A stretch of 64,000 bases of DNA. Origin: Niveibacterium terrae. GTDB taxonomy: Bacteria; Pseudomonadota; Gammaproteobacteria; Burkholderiales; Rhodocyclaceae. Made by a program: the position numbers and the translations under genes. The stretch is from assembly GCF_048213115.1 (NCBI RefSeq), contig NZ_CP172404.1, forward strand, positions 3,224,001-3,288,000, written 5' to 3'. The notes below the pieces were generated by a model. It had not been told where the DNA came from. It saw nothing but the letters and a program-made list of their open reading frames with translations, and ran no database searches. How positions within the stretch are numbered: the first letter of the stretch is position 1; every line of letters begins with the position of its first letter. Of the stretch, positions 49,837 to 57,791 are shown one piece after another.

Positions 49837-50580
49837 TCAGCCGCGCAGATCGAACAGGTAGTGGCCGCGGTCGCGGCCCTGACGAACCCACTGCCCGGCG
49901 ACCGAAGGCAGGCGTTGCAGGAATGCGGGGTCGCCCTGCACTTCGCCCTTCAAGGACCAGGAGCGCCCCTCGAGTTCGCCCTGGGCGCTGATCCTGGTCT
50001 CGCCGGCGAGCGTACTCCAGTCGAAAGCGATCTTCTTGCCATCTCCCTGCACGTCGAGCAGGTAGTCACCGAGCGGACGGGCACGCAGCACGTCGACGGC
50101 GGCGCCCGCCCAGCGCAAGCTGCCCCGGCCTGTGCAGGCCATCTTCCAGGAACAGCGCCACTGGCTCGTCTCCAGTTGCATGTCGCCGCGCCAGCCGAGG
50201 TGGCCAAAAGTACCGGGAATCCGCTCCAGCGCGAAACGCGCCGGCGCGAGCAGCGCCAGACCGTCGGCCCGCCAACCACCGACCCCCGCCGCAACGTCGC
50301 CGGCCGGCTTGCCATCGCCGGAGAGCCGCCAGAGCAGCTCCCCGTTGAACAGCCGCCCCGACAGCCACTTCCATTCGAGCGCGATCCAGGGCTGAAGCCG
50401 GCGGTTGACCGGGTCGATCACGACGAGCTGGCCACGACCGTTCCACAGAGTTCCCTCAATCCGGGTCAGACGGAGCGCGCCACCGGTGAAATGGGAGATC
50501 AGCGAATCGATCTGCCAGGCCGGAGCCTGGACGAGCAGAAAGAGTCCCAGCAGCAGAGCGAAAACGAGGACACGCCTCAT
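49837..50580 (-). CDS. gspN: Type II secretion system protein N
   Basis: 247 aa. One N-terminal membrane helix (residues 4-20) and a periplasmic domain with ALRLTRIEGTLWNGRGQLVV and QPWIALEWKWLSGRLFNGEL, typical of GspN. Not essential in several T2SS. Last gene of the gspC-N operon; no clear terminator is seen in the four bases before the convergent DUF192 gene. Confidence 0.9.
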   Translation of the reverse strand: MRRVLVFALLLGLFLLVQAPAWQIDSLISHFTGGALRLTRIEGTLWNGRGQLVVIDPVNRRLQPWIALEWKWLSGRLFNGELLWRLSGDGKPAGDVAAGVGGWRADGLALLAPARFALERIPGTFGHLGWRGDMQLETSQWRCSWKMACTGRGSLRWAGAAVDVLRARPLGDYLLDVQGDGKKIAFDWSTLAGETRISAQGELEGRSWSLKGEVQGDPAFLQRLPSVAGQWVRQGRDRGHYLFDLRG

Positions 50581-50582
50581 GC

Positions 50583-51077
50583 TCAGTTCGCCGATCCGGG
50601 AAGAAGCAGCATCTCGATCTGGGCACTGGCGCCGACGCGGCTTGCGCTGAATTTCTGCACCTTGAGTCCGTAATCGCGCTGGGCCTCGGCCAGCCAGTTC
50701 AGGTAGGCATCGAAGTCGACGCTGCCGCTGACCGCGACGCCGCCCGCTTCGGCGCGAACTTTGAGGCCCAGACCGCGTGCCTTCGCGCCGGTCTGCAGCA
50801 GTTCAGCCAATGCCTGGGGCGCGGGGGGGATCCGCAGTGGCTGACGGCGCAGGCGCTGAAGTTCCGCGGCGGCATCGCGCATGTTCCCAAGCGTGGCCTG
50901 GGCGGCGGGCAAGGCGCGCGAGAGGCGGACGCGCTCAGTGCGCGAGAAGTCCCACAGCGACCACAGCGCCGCGACCACGAGAACCGCGAACATCGCCGCG
51001 AGCATCTGGCGCTCGCGCGGCTGGCGCGCCTGCCAGGCCTGCTGGGCATCGGCGATCAGGGCAAGCAGGGCTTTCAT
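50583..51077 (-). CDS. gspM: Type II secretion system protein M
   Basis: 164 aa bitopic inner-membrane protein. A cytoplasmic stretch (residues 1-24, WQARQPRERQMLAAMFAVLV at the helix edge) is followed by a helix to about 43 and a coiled coil and small periplasmic fold. Residues around 105-160 carry the ferredoxin-like part. It partners GspL. Overlaps gspL by four bases. Confidence 0.9.
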   Translation of the reverse strand: MKALLALIADAQQAWQARQPRERQMLAAMFAVLVVAALWSLWDFSRTERVRLSRALPAAQATLGNMRDAAAELQRLRRQPLRIPPAPQALAELLQTGAKARGLGLKVRAEAGGVAVSGSVDFDAYLNWLAEAQRDYGLKVQKFSASRVGASAQIEMLLLPGSAN

Positions 51078-52264
51078 CGGACGAGTTCCTTGCGAAGAGT
51101 CAGGGTATCGGCATTGCGGCTCACTTGCAGGCCGCGCGCTTCGAGGCGGGCAACGACCGCATCGGGCGCGGCGGCGAGCCGCGGCGAGAGCTTCAGCTCC
51201 AGCTTGCCGCCTTCGAACTTCATCTGCGCGACCGCATCGCGGGCATCCGCGCCCAAGGCTTCACCGGTCGCGGCGAGCAGCGGGAGAAGATCGTCGTCAC
51301 CGAGCTGACCGTGACCGCGCCGCTCGGCGTTGATCCCGGTGCGCATCTGCGCGACCGGATCGACCAGCGGCTGATTCGGAAATGCGCTCTTGAACACGGT
51401 CTGCATCGTGTGACGGGCATCGGCAAGCTGCTGGCGCTGCCAGAGGACCTGGCCGAGCGAGACCACGAGCTCCAAAGCCAGGACGCCGACGAGCAGAGCG
51501 AGCGCCGGACGGGCGGGACGCAGCCAGGCGGCGCGGTCTCCGGCCGGCCTGAACTCGCCCTGGAGAAGGTTGCACGCCGAGGAAAACGCGTGCCAGCTCC
51601 AGGGCTCACCCGCTTCGACGGGCAGACCCAGCTTTTCGCTCCAAGCCCGGCAATCGACGCTCGCCAAACCGGGGGCGGAGCGCAGCAGCAGCCGGGAAGG
51701 CAGGCGACTGGCTTCGCGGGCCTGAGCCGCGCTCGCGAGCAGCAGCTCGGGCACGTCGGCCCCCTGAGCATCGAAAGCGAAAGGCAGCGCATTGGCGCCA
51801 TGGAGCAGGGCCTGCTCCGCACCGCGCAACAGGGTCCAGCCCGCTTCATTGCCGGGACGGCAAGCTTCGATCGCGGCATAGACGCGCGCCGGCTTGCGGC
51901 CCAGCGCTTCGAGCTGGGCGATGATCTGACGCAGGCGGTCGCGCCCGACGACGAGAGCGCGAACCTGATCGCCCTCCTCATCGGCGATGACGAGGTGCTG
52001 GCTCTCCGGATCCTGGATCAGCTGATCCTCGAACGCGAAGCGCAGCAGCTTGTCCTGTTCGCGGCGGGCGGCCTTGGGCAGGCGCGCCGTCAGCATCACG
52101 CACTGGCTCCCCGCAAGCACGACCTCGGTACGCTCGGCGGCGGGCCAGTGCCGCGGTTCGCTGCGGCCTTCGGCGGCCACTCGCCCGTCCGGGCCAATCT
52201 GCACCCATTCGCAGGCGGGCTCGCTCGGCCAGTTTTCAGTCAGATAAAGTCGAAGAAGGCTCAT
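51074..52264 (-). CDS. gspL: Type II secretion system protein L
   Basis: 396 aa. The cytoplasmic actin-like domain (residues 1-245) has VVLAGSQCVMLTARLPKAAR and LRFAFEDQLIQDPESQHLVI. A membrane helix lies near 255-275 and the periplasmic ferredoxin-like domain at the end has EGGKLELKLSPRLAAAPDAV. It connects GspE to GspM and GspC. Overlaps gspK and gspM by four bases. Confidence 0.92.
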   Translation of the reverse strand: MSLLRLYLTENWPSEPACEWVQIGPDGRVAAEGRSEPRHWPAAERTEVVLAGSQCVMLTARLPKAARREQDKLLRFAFEDQLIQDPESQHLVIADEEGDQVRALVVGRDRLRQIIAQLEALGRKPARVYAAIEACRPGNEAGWTLLRGAEQALLHGANALPFAFDAQGADVPELLLASAAQAREASRLPSRLLLRSAPGLASVDCRAWSEKLGLPVEAGEPWSWHAFSSACNLLQGEFRPAGDRAAWLRPARPALALLVGVLALELVVSLGQVLWQRQQLADARHTMQTVFKSAFPNQPLVDPVAQMRTGINAERRGHGQLGDDDLLPLLAATGEALGADARDAVAQMKFEGGKLELKLSPRLAAAPDAVVARLEARGLQVSRNADTLTLRKELVR

Positions 52265-53235
52265 AGGATCTTCTGCCAGAGGATTTGGGGCCAGGCACTG
52301 GCCCGGTAAAGCATGACCTGCATCCGGGTCGTCGCGGTGCCGTATTTGGCCCGCCCCGATGCGAGGAAGAAATTGCTGTTCACGGCCCAGCCGCTTTCGG
52401 GCGCATCGGTACCGGCCTTGGCCTTGAAACGGGCCTTGAAGTCGTCGGTGGTCGCGAAGTACTTGCTCGTGCGCTCGGAGACCAGGGCCCGGGCCCCCTG
52501 CAGCCCGATGGCCGGCATCACCGAGTAGAGGACTTCGGCGCTCGCGGTGTTGACGTTGAGCGCGGTCACCGCGGTCGCACCGGTCTCGACGGTCGTCGGC
52601 AACGCGGCGACATAGGGGCGCAGGCGCTCGACCAGTTCGGCGTCGAAGCCGGGGACATTGGTCAGTTCGTCGGGAGAGATCAGCGGTGCGTTCGGCGGCT
52701 GGGGCGAGTTCGAGGACAGCGCCGGCACGAAGGAATCGGCGCTCTGTGCCGCCTTGTCTTCCCAGGCTGCGAGGTTGTTCGCGAGCTGCTGGGCCTGGCT
52801 CGCCGAAACCGCAAACTCGCCGAGCAGGCGCACGAAATTCTCGATCCCGGTCGAGTTGCGCTCGCCGTTCGAGTTGATCAGGCTGTTCAGATTGAAGTGG
52901 CCGCTCAGATCCTCGATCTCGCCGCTCAGCTCCCCTTCATCGACCGGCGTCGCCGGTACCTTGGTCGCCCAGGCCTCGCCGAGATAGTCGACGTGATTGT
53001 TGCCTTCGCGCCGGAAGTCGTCGGCGAGGATGTTGCGCGCCCAGTCGATCGCGCCGTGCGCGAGCTGCCTCGCCTGCGCGAGGTCGTGCCGGCCGGACAG
53101 GCTGTCGACGGCAAAGGCGAAGGACGAGACGACCGATGCCGCCAGAGCGGCGACCAGGGCCACGGTCAGCATCGCCATGATCACGGCGACGCCGCGCTCA
53201 GTGAAGGGCGAAGACGCGCGTGACGGTGCCGACAT
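52261..53235 (-). CDS. gspK: Type II secretion minor pseudopilin K
   Basis: 324 aa. ERGVAVIMAMLTVALVAALA is the prepilin motif (cleavage before GVAVI-type sequence), with no Glu5, as expected for GspK. The large periplasmic domain has DLSGHFNLNSLINSNGERN, LINDEL-like SPDELTNVPGFDAELVERLR and LNVNTASAEVLYSVMP. It caps the pseudopilus tip with GspI and GspJ. ATG 53235 is preferred over a TTG two codons before. It overlaps the gspJ 3' end by 38 bases. Confidence 0.92.
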   Translation of the reverse strand: MSAPSRASSPFTERGVAVIMAMLTVALVAALAASVVSSFAFAVDSLSGRHDLAQARQLAHGAIDWARNILADDFRREGNNHVDYLGEAWATKVPATPVDEGELSGEIEDLSGHFNLNSLINSNGERNSTGIENFVRLLGEFAVSASQAQQLANNLAAWEDKAAQSADSFVPALSSNSPQPPNAPLISPDELTNVPGFDAELVERLRPYVAALPTTVETGATAVTALNVNTASAEVLYSVMPAIGLQGARALVSERTSKYFATTDDFKARFKAKAGTDAPESGWAVNSNFFLASGRAKYGTATTRMQVMLYRASAWPQILWQKIL

Positions 53236-53773
53236 CGGCAAGCTCCATTTCCATGATGACGGCGCCGGGCAAAACCCAGGGCGCGCTCGTCGACGGGGTC
53301 CACTCGGTGACCTCTTTCCCGTTGACCAGGAAGCGCCAGTGCAGCGACTTCACCCCAGTCAGCAGCACATCCTTCTCGGGTTCGATCGAATCGTTGAGCA
53401 GCGGAATGCGTTCGAGCAGCAGATCTTCCTTGTCGAGCCGATAGGCGCGGCGCTGCAGGCCCCCGCTCGCCGCGTCGAAGCGGGTCAGGCGCAGCTCTTC
53501 GACGGTGTCGGAGCGGCTCAGCACCAGCGCGCCCTGGGTGCTCGTGCTCGTACCCATGCGCGGCGCGATCTGGGCGAGATCGTTCTCGACCATCTGCCCG
53601 AAACGCGCGATCGCCCGCCAGCGCGCAAACTCGACGTTCATCCGCTCGCGCGCGTCGGCCATGCCGCTGAGCGCGCGCCACGAGATCACGCCGAGCAGCG
53701 CGAAGATCGCGATCGCGACCATCACTTCGATCAGGGTCATGCCGCGGAGGCGGCGGGAGTCGCGCATGTTCAT
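53198..53773 (-). CDS. gspJ: Type II secretion minor pseudopilin J
   Basis: 191 aa. Leader MNMRDSRRLRG, then MTLIEVMVAIAIFALLGVIS with Glu5. ARWRAIARFGQMVENDLAQI and LTRFDAASGGLQRRAYRLDK match GspJ. The ATG at 53773 overlaps the gspI stop (CATTGA layout on the minus strand). The long frame upstream in this register is shadow sequence over gspI. Confidence 0.93.
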   Translation of the reverse strand: MNMRDSRRLRGMTLIEVMVAIAIFALLGVISWRALSGMADARERMNVEFARWRAIARFGQMVENDLAQIAPRMGTSTSTQGALVLSRSDTVEELRLTRFDAASGGLQRRAYRLDKEDLLLERIPLLNDSIEPEKDVLLTGVKSLHWRFLVNGKEVTEWTPSTSAPWVLPGAVIMEMELADVGTVTRVFALH

Positions 53774-54138
53774 TGCAGCGGTTTGGCCATGAAGCCGCGC
53801 AGCGTCGCGAGCGCGTGTTCGCTCTCGCCCGGCGCATAGACATTGACGTCGATGCGGTGGAACAGCGAATTCTGCGTCGACTTGACGGTCTCCTTCCAGT
53901 GGAACTCCTGCCCCGCCTGGGTCACCGTCCCTTCGTAGTTCCCGGTGTCGAGAAAGTCGGAATTGGCCCGGTGCAGCGCGAGGCGGTTCTGCGCGACCCA
54001 TTCGGCGAGCATGCGATCGCGCAGCTCGCCGGCACTGCCGGTGGCCAGGCCCACGGCGCGAAAGCCCGAAACCAGCGCGGTCGCCAGGATCGCCAGCGCG
54101 ACCAACACTTCGAGCAGCGTGAAACCGCGCGCGCTCAC
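53770..54138 (-). CDS. gspI: Type II secretion minor pseudopilin I
   Basis: 122 aa. MSARG leader followed by FTLLEVLVALAILATALVS with Glu5. LAEWVAQNRLALHRANSDFL is the conserved GspI segment. Uses a GTG start at 54138 overlapping the gspH stop by four bases. Confidence 0.93.
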   Translation of the reverse strand: MSARGFTLLEVLVALAILATALVSGFRAVGLATGSAGELRDRMLAEWVAQNRLALHRANSDFLDTGNYEGTVTQAGQEFHWKETVKSTQNSLFHRIDVNVYAPGESEHALATLRGFMAKPLQ

Positions 54139-54617
54139 GAGGATGCTCCATTGATGGGAACGATCTTCATCTCGACCGAACCGTCGGCGCGGGACCGGTA
54201 TTCGCGTTCGCCGTCCGGACCGCGCAGGTGCAGCTCGAAGCGCGGCATCTCGGAATTGAAGATCAGAGGTGGATCGCTGACCGGCGGCTGGTTGTTGATC
54301 GACAGCGAGACCCAGCTCAGATCGTCGGGCAGCGGCCGCTCGGCGAGCGGATCGTCACCGACGATCGGACGCCAGTGCCCGTCGGTATCGAGCGTGCTGA
54401 AGCGGTAGCGGCCGGGCAGGAACTCGGCGGCGATCGGGGTTCCAGTCACCGCAGCGCGCTCGCCGGCGGTCTCCAGCACCAGGCGCAGCCGATCCATCTC
54501 CTGCTCGGTCTGGCGCGACTGCAAGCCGGTGATGCTGAAGCTGACGGCGGCCGACGTGATCCCGAGGATCACCAGCACCACCATCACTTCGATCAGCGTG
54601 AAGCCGCGCGCGATCAT
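54135..54617 (-). CDS. gspH: Type II secretion minor pseudopilin H
   Basis: 160 aa. MIARG leader, then FTLIEVMVVLVILGITSAAV with Glu5. RLVLETAGERAAVTGTPIAA and the C-terminal RLELHLRGPDGE-like strand fit GspH. The leader-start ATG lies seven bases after the gspG stop. Confidence 0.93.
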   Translation of the reverse strand: MIARGFTLIEVMVVLVILGITSAAVSFSITGLQSRQTEQEMDRLRLVLETAGERAAVTGTPIAAEFLPGRYRFSTLDTDGHWRPIVGDDPLAERPLPDDLSWVSLSINNQPPVSDPPLIFNSEMPRFELHLRGPDGEREYRSRADGSVEMKIVPINGASS

Positions 54618-54623
54618 GACGCC

Positions 54624-55058
54624 TCAGAGCGCCCAGTTGCCGACATCGGCATCCGAGCCTTCGCCGCCGGCCTGACCGTCGGCGCCAAAGCTGAAGATGT
54701 CGATTTCGCCGTGCACACCCGGAGCGAGGTACTGGTAGGGCGCGCCCCACGGATCCTTGGGCAGGCGTTCGAGGTAGCCGCCGGTCTTCCAGTTGTCCGG
54801 AATCGGCGCGATCGTCGGCTTCTGCACGAGGGCCTGCAGCCCTTGTTCGGTGCTCGGATAGCGGCGGTTGTCCAGGCGGTAGAGCTTGAGCGCCTGGCTC
54901 AGTGCTGCGATGTCCTGCTTGGCTGCGACGATCCGCGCCTCATCGGGGCGGTTCATGACCTTGGGCACGATCAGCGCGGCGAGCACGCCCATGATCACGA
55001 TGACGACCATCATTTCGATCAGGGTAAAGCCGCGCAGCGCGCGGGGGCGAATGGACAT
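54624..55058 (-). CDS. gspG: Type II secretion major pseudopilin G
   Basis: 144 aa. Leader MSIRPRALRG, then FTLIEMMVVIVIMGVLAALI with Glu5. QALKLYRLDNRRYPSTEQGL and YLERLPKDPWGAPYQYLAPG are GspG hallmarks, and the C-terminal GADGQAGGEGSDADVGNW holds the calcium-binding loop. The start at 55058 is set by an AAAGGAG ribosome-binding site. Confidence 0.96.
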   Translation of the reverse strand: MSIRPRALRGFTLIEMMVVIVIMGVLAALIVPKVMNRPDEARIVAAKQDIAALSQALKLYRLDNRRYPSTEQGLQALVQKPTIAPIPDNWKTGGYLERLPKDPWGAPYQYLAPGVHGEIDIFSFGADGQAGGEGSDADVGNWAL

Positions 55059-55105
55059 GGAATCTCCTTTGGGCGAGGCGCCTCTCGCGATGACGAGGGC
55101 GGATT

Positions 55106-56308
55106 TCATTTGAGCAGAGTATTGATGGCGATGATCGGTTGCATCACGGCCAGCACGATCAGCAGCACCATGCCGCCCATCACCAGAAGCAGCAACGGTT
55201 CGAGCAGGCTGGTCAGCAGCGCGGTGCGCGTTTCGAGTTCGCCCTGCTGGAGGCGGGCGGCGCGATCGAGCATCTGGTCGAGCTGACCGGTCGCCTCGCC
55301 GCTGCCGATCATGTGCGCGAGCAGAGGCGGGAAACGGCGCGTCGCCGAAAGCGCGCGCGACAGGCTCATGCCTTCGCGGACCCGCTCGGACGCGGTCGCG
55401 ATCGCATCGCGCAGAGGCAGGCGGACGACAACCTGGCGACCGGCATCGAGCGCCGACAGCAAAGGCACGCCGCTGCCGACCAGAATGGCCAGTGTGCTCG
55501 CAAAGCGCGTCGTATCGAGCGTGCGCAGATGCCGGCCGAGCAGAGGAAGTTCCAGCAGCCAGGCATCCCAGCGCCGGCGAACCGCGTCCTCGCGCAGCGA
55601 ATAGCGCAGGCCGGCGATGCCGCCGCCGATCGCGAGCAGCAAGAGCCAGCCCCAGCCGCGCAGGAAGCCCGACAGAGCGATCATGATCCGGGTCAGCAGA
55701 GGCAGTGCCTGCTTGCCGCTCTGAAAGACCGCGACAACCTGGGGCACGACATAAGTCAGCAAGCCGGTGACGACCAGCACCGCGACGATCGCGACGATCG
55801 CCGGGTAGATCAGCGCCTGGACCGTCTTGCGCCTGAGCTCGTCGCTGCGTTCCATATAGTCGGCGAGCTGATTCATGACCTGGGCGAGTTCGCCCGACTT
55901 CTCGCCGGCGGCGACCGAAGCCCGGTAGATCATCGGGAAGGACGTCGCATAGCGGTCGAGCGCCGCGCGCAGCGAATAGCCGGCGAGGATCTCGCTGCGC
56001 ACCGCGGCGAGCACCTGGCGGGTCGCCTCCTTTTCGGACTGCTCGCCCAGCGCGGACAGAGCCTGCTCGACGGTCAGTCCGGCAGCCAGCAAAGCGCCCC
56101 ATTGACGGGTCAGCAGGGACAGTTCGGATGCGCGCAGGCGATGTGCTGCCCCGACTCCGCTGCGTCGGCTGCCCGTCGCCGCGATGTCGAGCGGGAAGAG
56201 ACCGCGCTCGCGCAACTGACCGCGCGCGGCCCGGGCGCTGTCCGCTTCGAGAATGCCACTGACGGTGCGCCCGTCGGCATCCATGGCCTGGTACTGGAAA
56301 GCTGCCAT
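55106..56308 (-). CDS. gspF: Type II secretion platform protein F
   Basis: 400 aa, two GspF repeats (residues about 70-190 and 270-390) and three membrane helices. LTRQWGALLAAGLTVEQALS and TRFASTLAILVGSGVPLLSA begin the repeats. Inner-membrane platform turned by GspE. Ten bases after gspE. Confidence 0.95.
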   Translation of the reverse strand: MAAFQYQAMDADGRTVSGILEADSARAARGQLRERGLFPLDIAATGSRRSGVGAAHRLRASELSLLTRQWGALLAAGLTVEQALSALGEQSEKEATRQVLAAVRSEILAGYSLRAALDRYATSFPMIYRASVAAGEKSGELAQVMNQLADYMERSDELRRKTVQALIYPAIVAIVAVLVVTGLLTYVVPQVVAVFQSGKQALPLLTRIMIALSGFLRGWGWLLLLAIGGGIAGLRYSLREDAVRRRWDAWLLELPLLGRHLRTLDTTRFASTLAILVGSGVPLLSALDAGRQVVVRLPLRDAIATASERVREGMSLSRALSATRRFPPLLAHMIGSGEATGQLDQMLDRAARLQQGELETRTALLTSLLEPLLLLVMGGMVLLIVLAVMQPIIAINTLLK

Positions 56309-56318
56309 CTTCGCCGAC

Positions 56319-57791
56319 TCAGTCCCTGGTTACCCGCAGCAACTCCTCGGCCGAGGTGATGCCTTCGGAGAGCAGACGCATGCCGTCATCGCGCAGGCTT
56401 CTCAGCCCGGTCACATGGCCGGCCTCGCGCAGCTCGGCTTCGGAAGCCTGGTCGTGCACCAGGCCCTGGACCGTCTCGTTGACGGTCAGAAGTTCATAGA
56501 CGCCGGTCCGCCCCGCATAGCCGGTGTTGCCGCAAGCTGCGCAGCCGGTCGGCCGCCACAGCGTATCGGGGCACCCCTCTCCGATCACCGCCTTGTCGGC
56601 CGCACTGGCCGGATAGGGCGCACGGCAGCTCGGACACAGCTTGCGCACCAGGCGCTGGGCCAGCGCGCCGCGCAGCGTCGAAGCGAGCAGGAAAGGCTCG
56701 ACCCCCATGTCGATCAGACGCGTGACGGCCGAAGGCGCGTCGTTCGTGTGCAGCGTCGCCAGCACCATGTGGCCGGTCAGCGACGCCTGAACCGCGATCT
56801 GCGCGGTTTCGAGGTCACGGATTTCGCCGATCATGATCACGTCCGGGTCCTGACGCAGGATCGAGCGCAGGGCCCGCGCGAAGGTCAGCTCGACCCGGGC
56901 GTTGACCTGGATCTGCCCGACCCCGGGCAAGTCGTACTCGACCGGATCCTCGACCGTGACGATGTTCCGGGTGTGCCCGTCCAGCGTGCGCAGCGCCGCA
57001 TACAGAGTCGTTGTCTTGCCCGAACCGGTCGGTCCAGTCACGAGCAGGATGCCGTGCGGCTGAGCGAGCAGGTGATCGAAAGCCCGCCCGGTCTCGGGCG
57101 CCATGCCCAGCGCGTCGAGTCCGAACTGGGTCGCGTCCTTGTCGAGCAGACGCAGCACGATCCGCTCTCCGTGCGAAGTCGGCAGCGTCGAGACGCGCAC
57201 GTCGATCTGGCGGCCGGCGAGCCGGACGCCGATGCGGCCGTCCTGGGGCAGCCGCTTCTCGGCGATGTCCAGGCTGGCCATGATCTTGATGCGCGAGGCC
57301 ATCGCCGCATGCAGCGCGCGATGCGGTCGGGCGACTTCGACGAGCACGCCGTCGCGCCTCAGGCGCACGACTGAATAGGTCTCGTAAGGCTCGATGTGGA
57401 TGTCGGACGCCTGCTGGCGGACCGCCTGGGTCAGCAGCGCATTGATCATCCGGATGATCGGCGCGTCGTCTTCGGCTTCGAGCAGATCCTCGACCGGCGG
57501 CAGCTCCTGCATCAGCTGCGAAACGTCGATGTCCTGCCCGACGTCGGCGGCAATCTCGGCGGCATTGTTCTCGCCGCCGCTATAGGCTTCGGACAGCCTG
57601 GCCTCGAAAGCGCCGCGACTCAAAGACGAGAGCTTGAGCGGCTGACCGAGCATCCTCCGCACTTCGGCCAGCGCCAGCGGACTGGCATCCTCGCGCGCAA
57701 AGACTTCGGCCTGCGTTTCCCCGACTTCGCCGAGCAGCACGCCGTGGGCGCGCGCGAAGGCATAGGGCAGCCTCTGGGACGGAGTACTCAT
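56319..57791 (-). CDS. gspE: Type II secretion ATPase E
   Basis: 490 aa. Walker A GPTGSGKTTTLYAALRTLDG near residue 255, Asp box, Walker B DPDVIMIGEIRDLETAQIAV, His box LATLHTNDAPSAVTRLIDMG, and the zinc tetracysteine CPSC...CAAC near 385-420 are intact. The N1E domain is short and lacks the MshEN motif of the pilus ATPase at 28508. The start overlaps the gspD stop. Confidence 0.96.
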   Translation of the reverse strand: MSTPSQRLPYAFARAHGVLLGEVGETQAEVFAREDASPLALAEVRRMLGQPLKLSSLSRGAFEARLSEAYSGGENNAAEIAADVGQDIDVSQLMQELPPVEDLLEAEDDAPIIRMINALLTQAVRQQASDIHIEPYETYSVVRLRRDGVLVEVARPHRALHAAMASRIKIMASLDIAEKRLPQDGRIGVRLAGRQIDVRVSTLPTSHGERIVLRLLDKDATQFGLDALGMAPETGRAFDHLLAQPHGILLVTGPTGSGKTTTLYAALRTLDGHTRNIVTVEDPVEYDLPGVGQIQVNARVELTFARALRSILRQDPDVIMIGEIRDLETAQIAVQASLTGHMVLATLHTNDAPSAVTRLIDMGVEPFLLASTLRGALAQRLVRKLCPSCRAPYPASAADKAVIGEGCPDTLWRPTGCAACGNTGYAGRTGVYELLTVNETVQGLVHDQASEAELREAGHVTGLRSLRDDGMRLLSEGITSAEELLRVTRD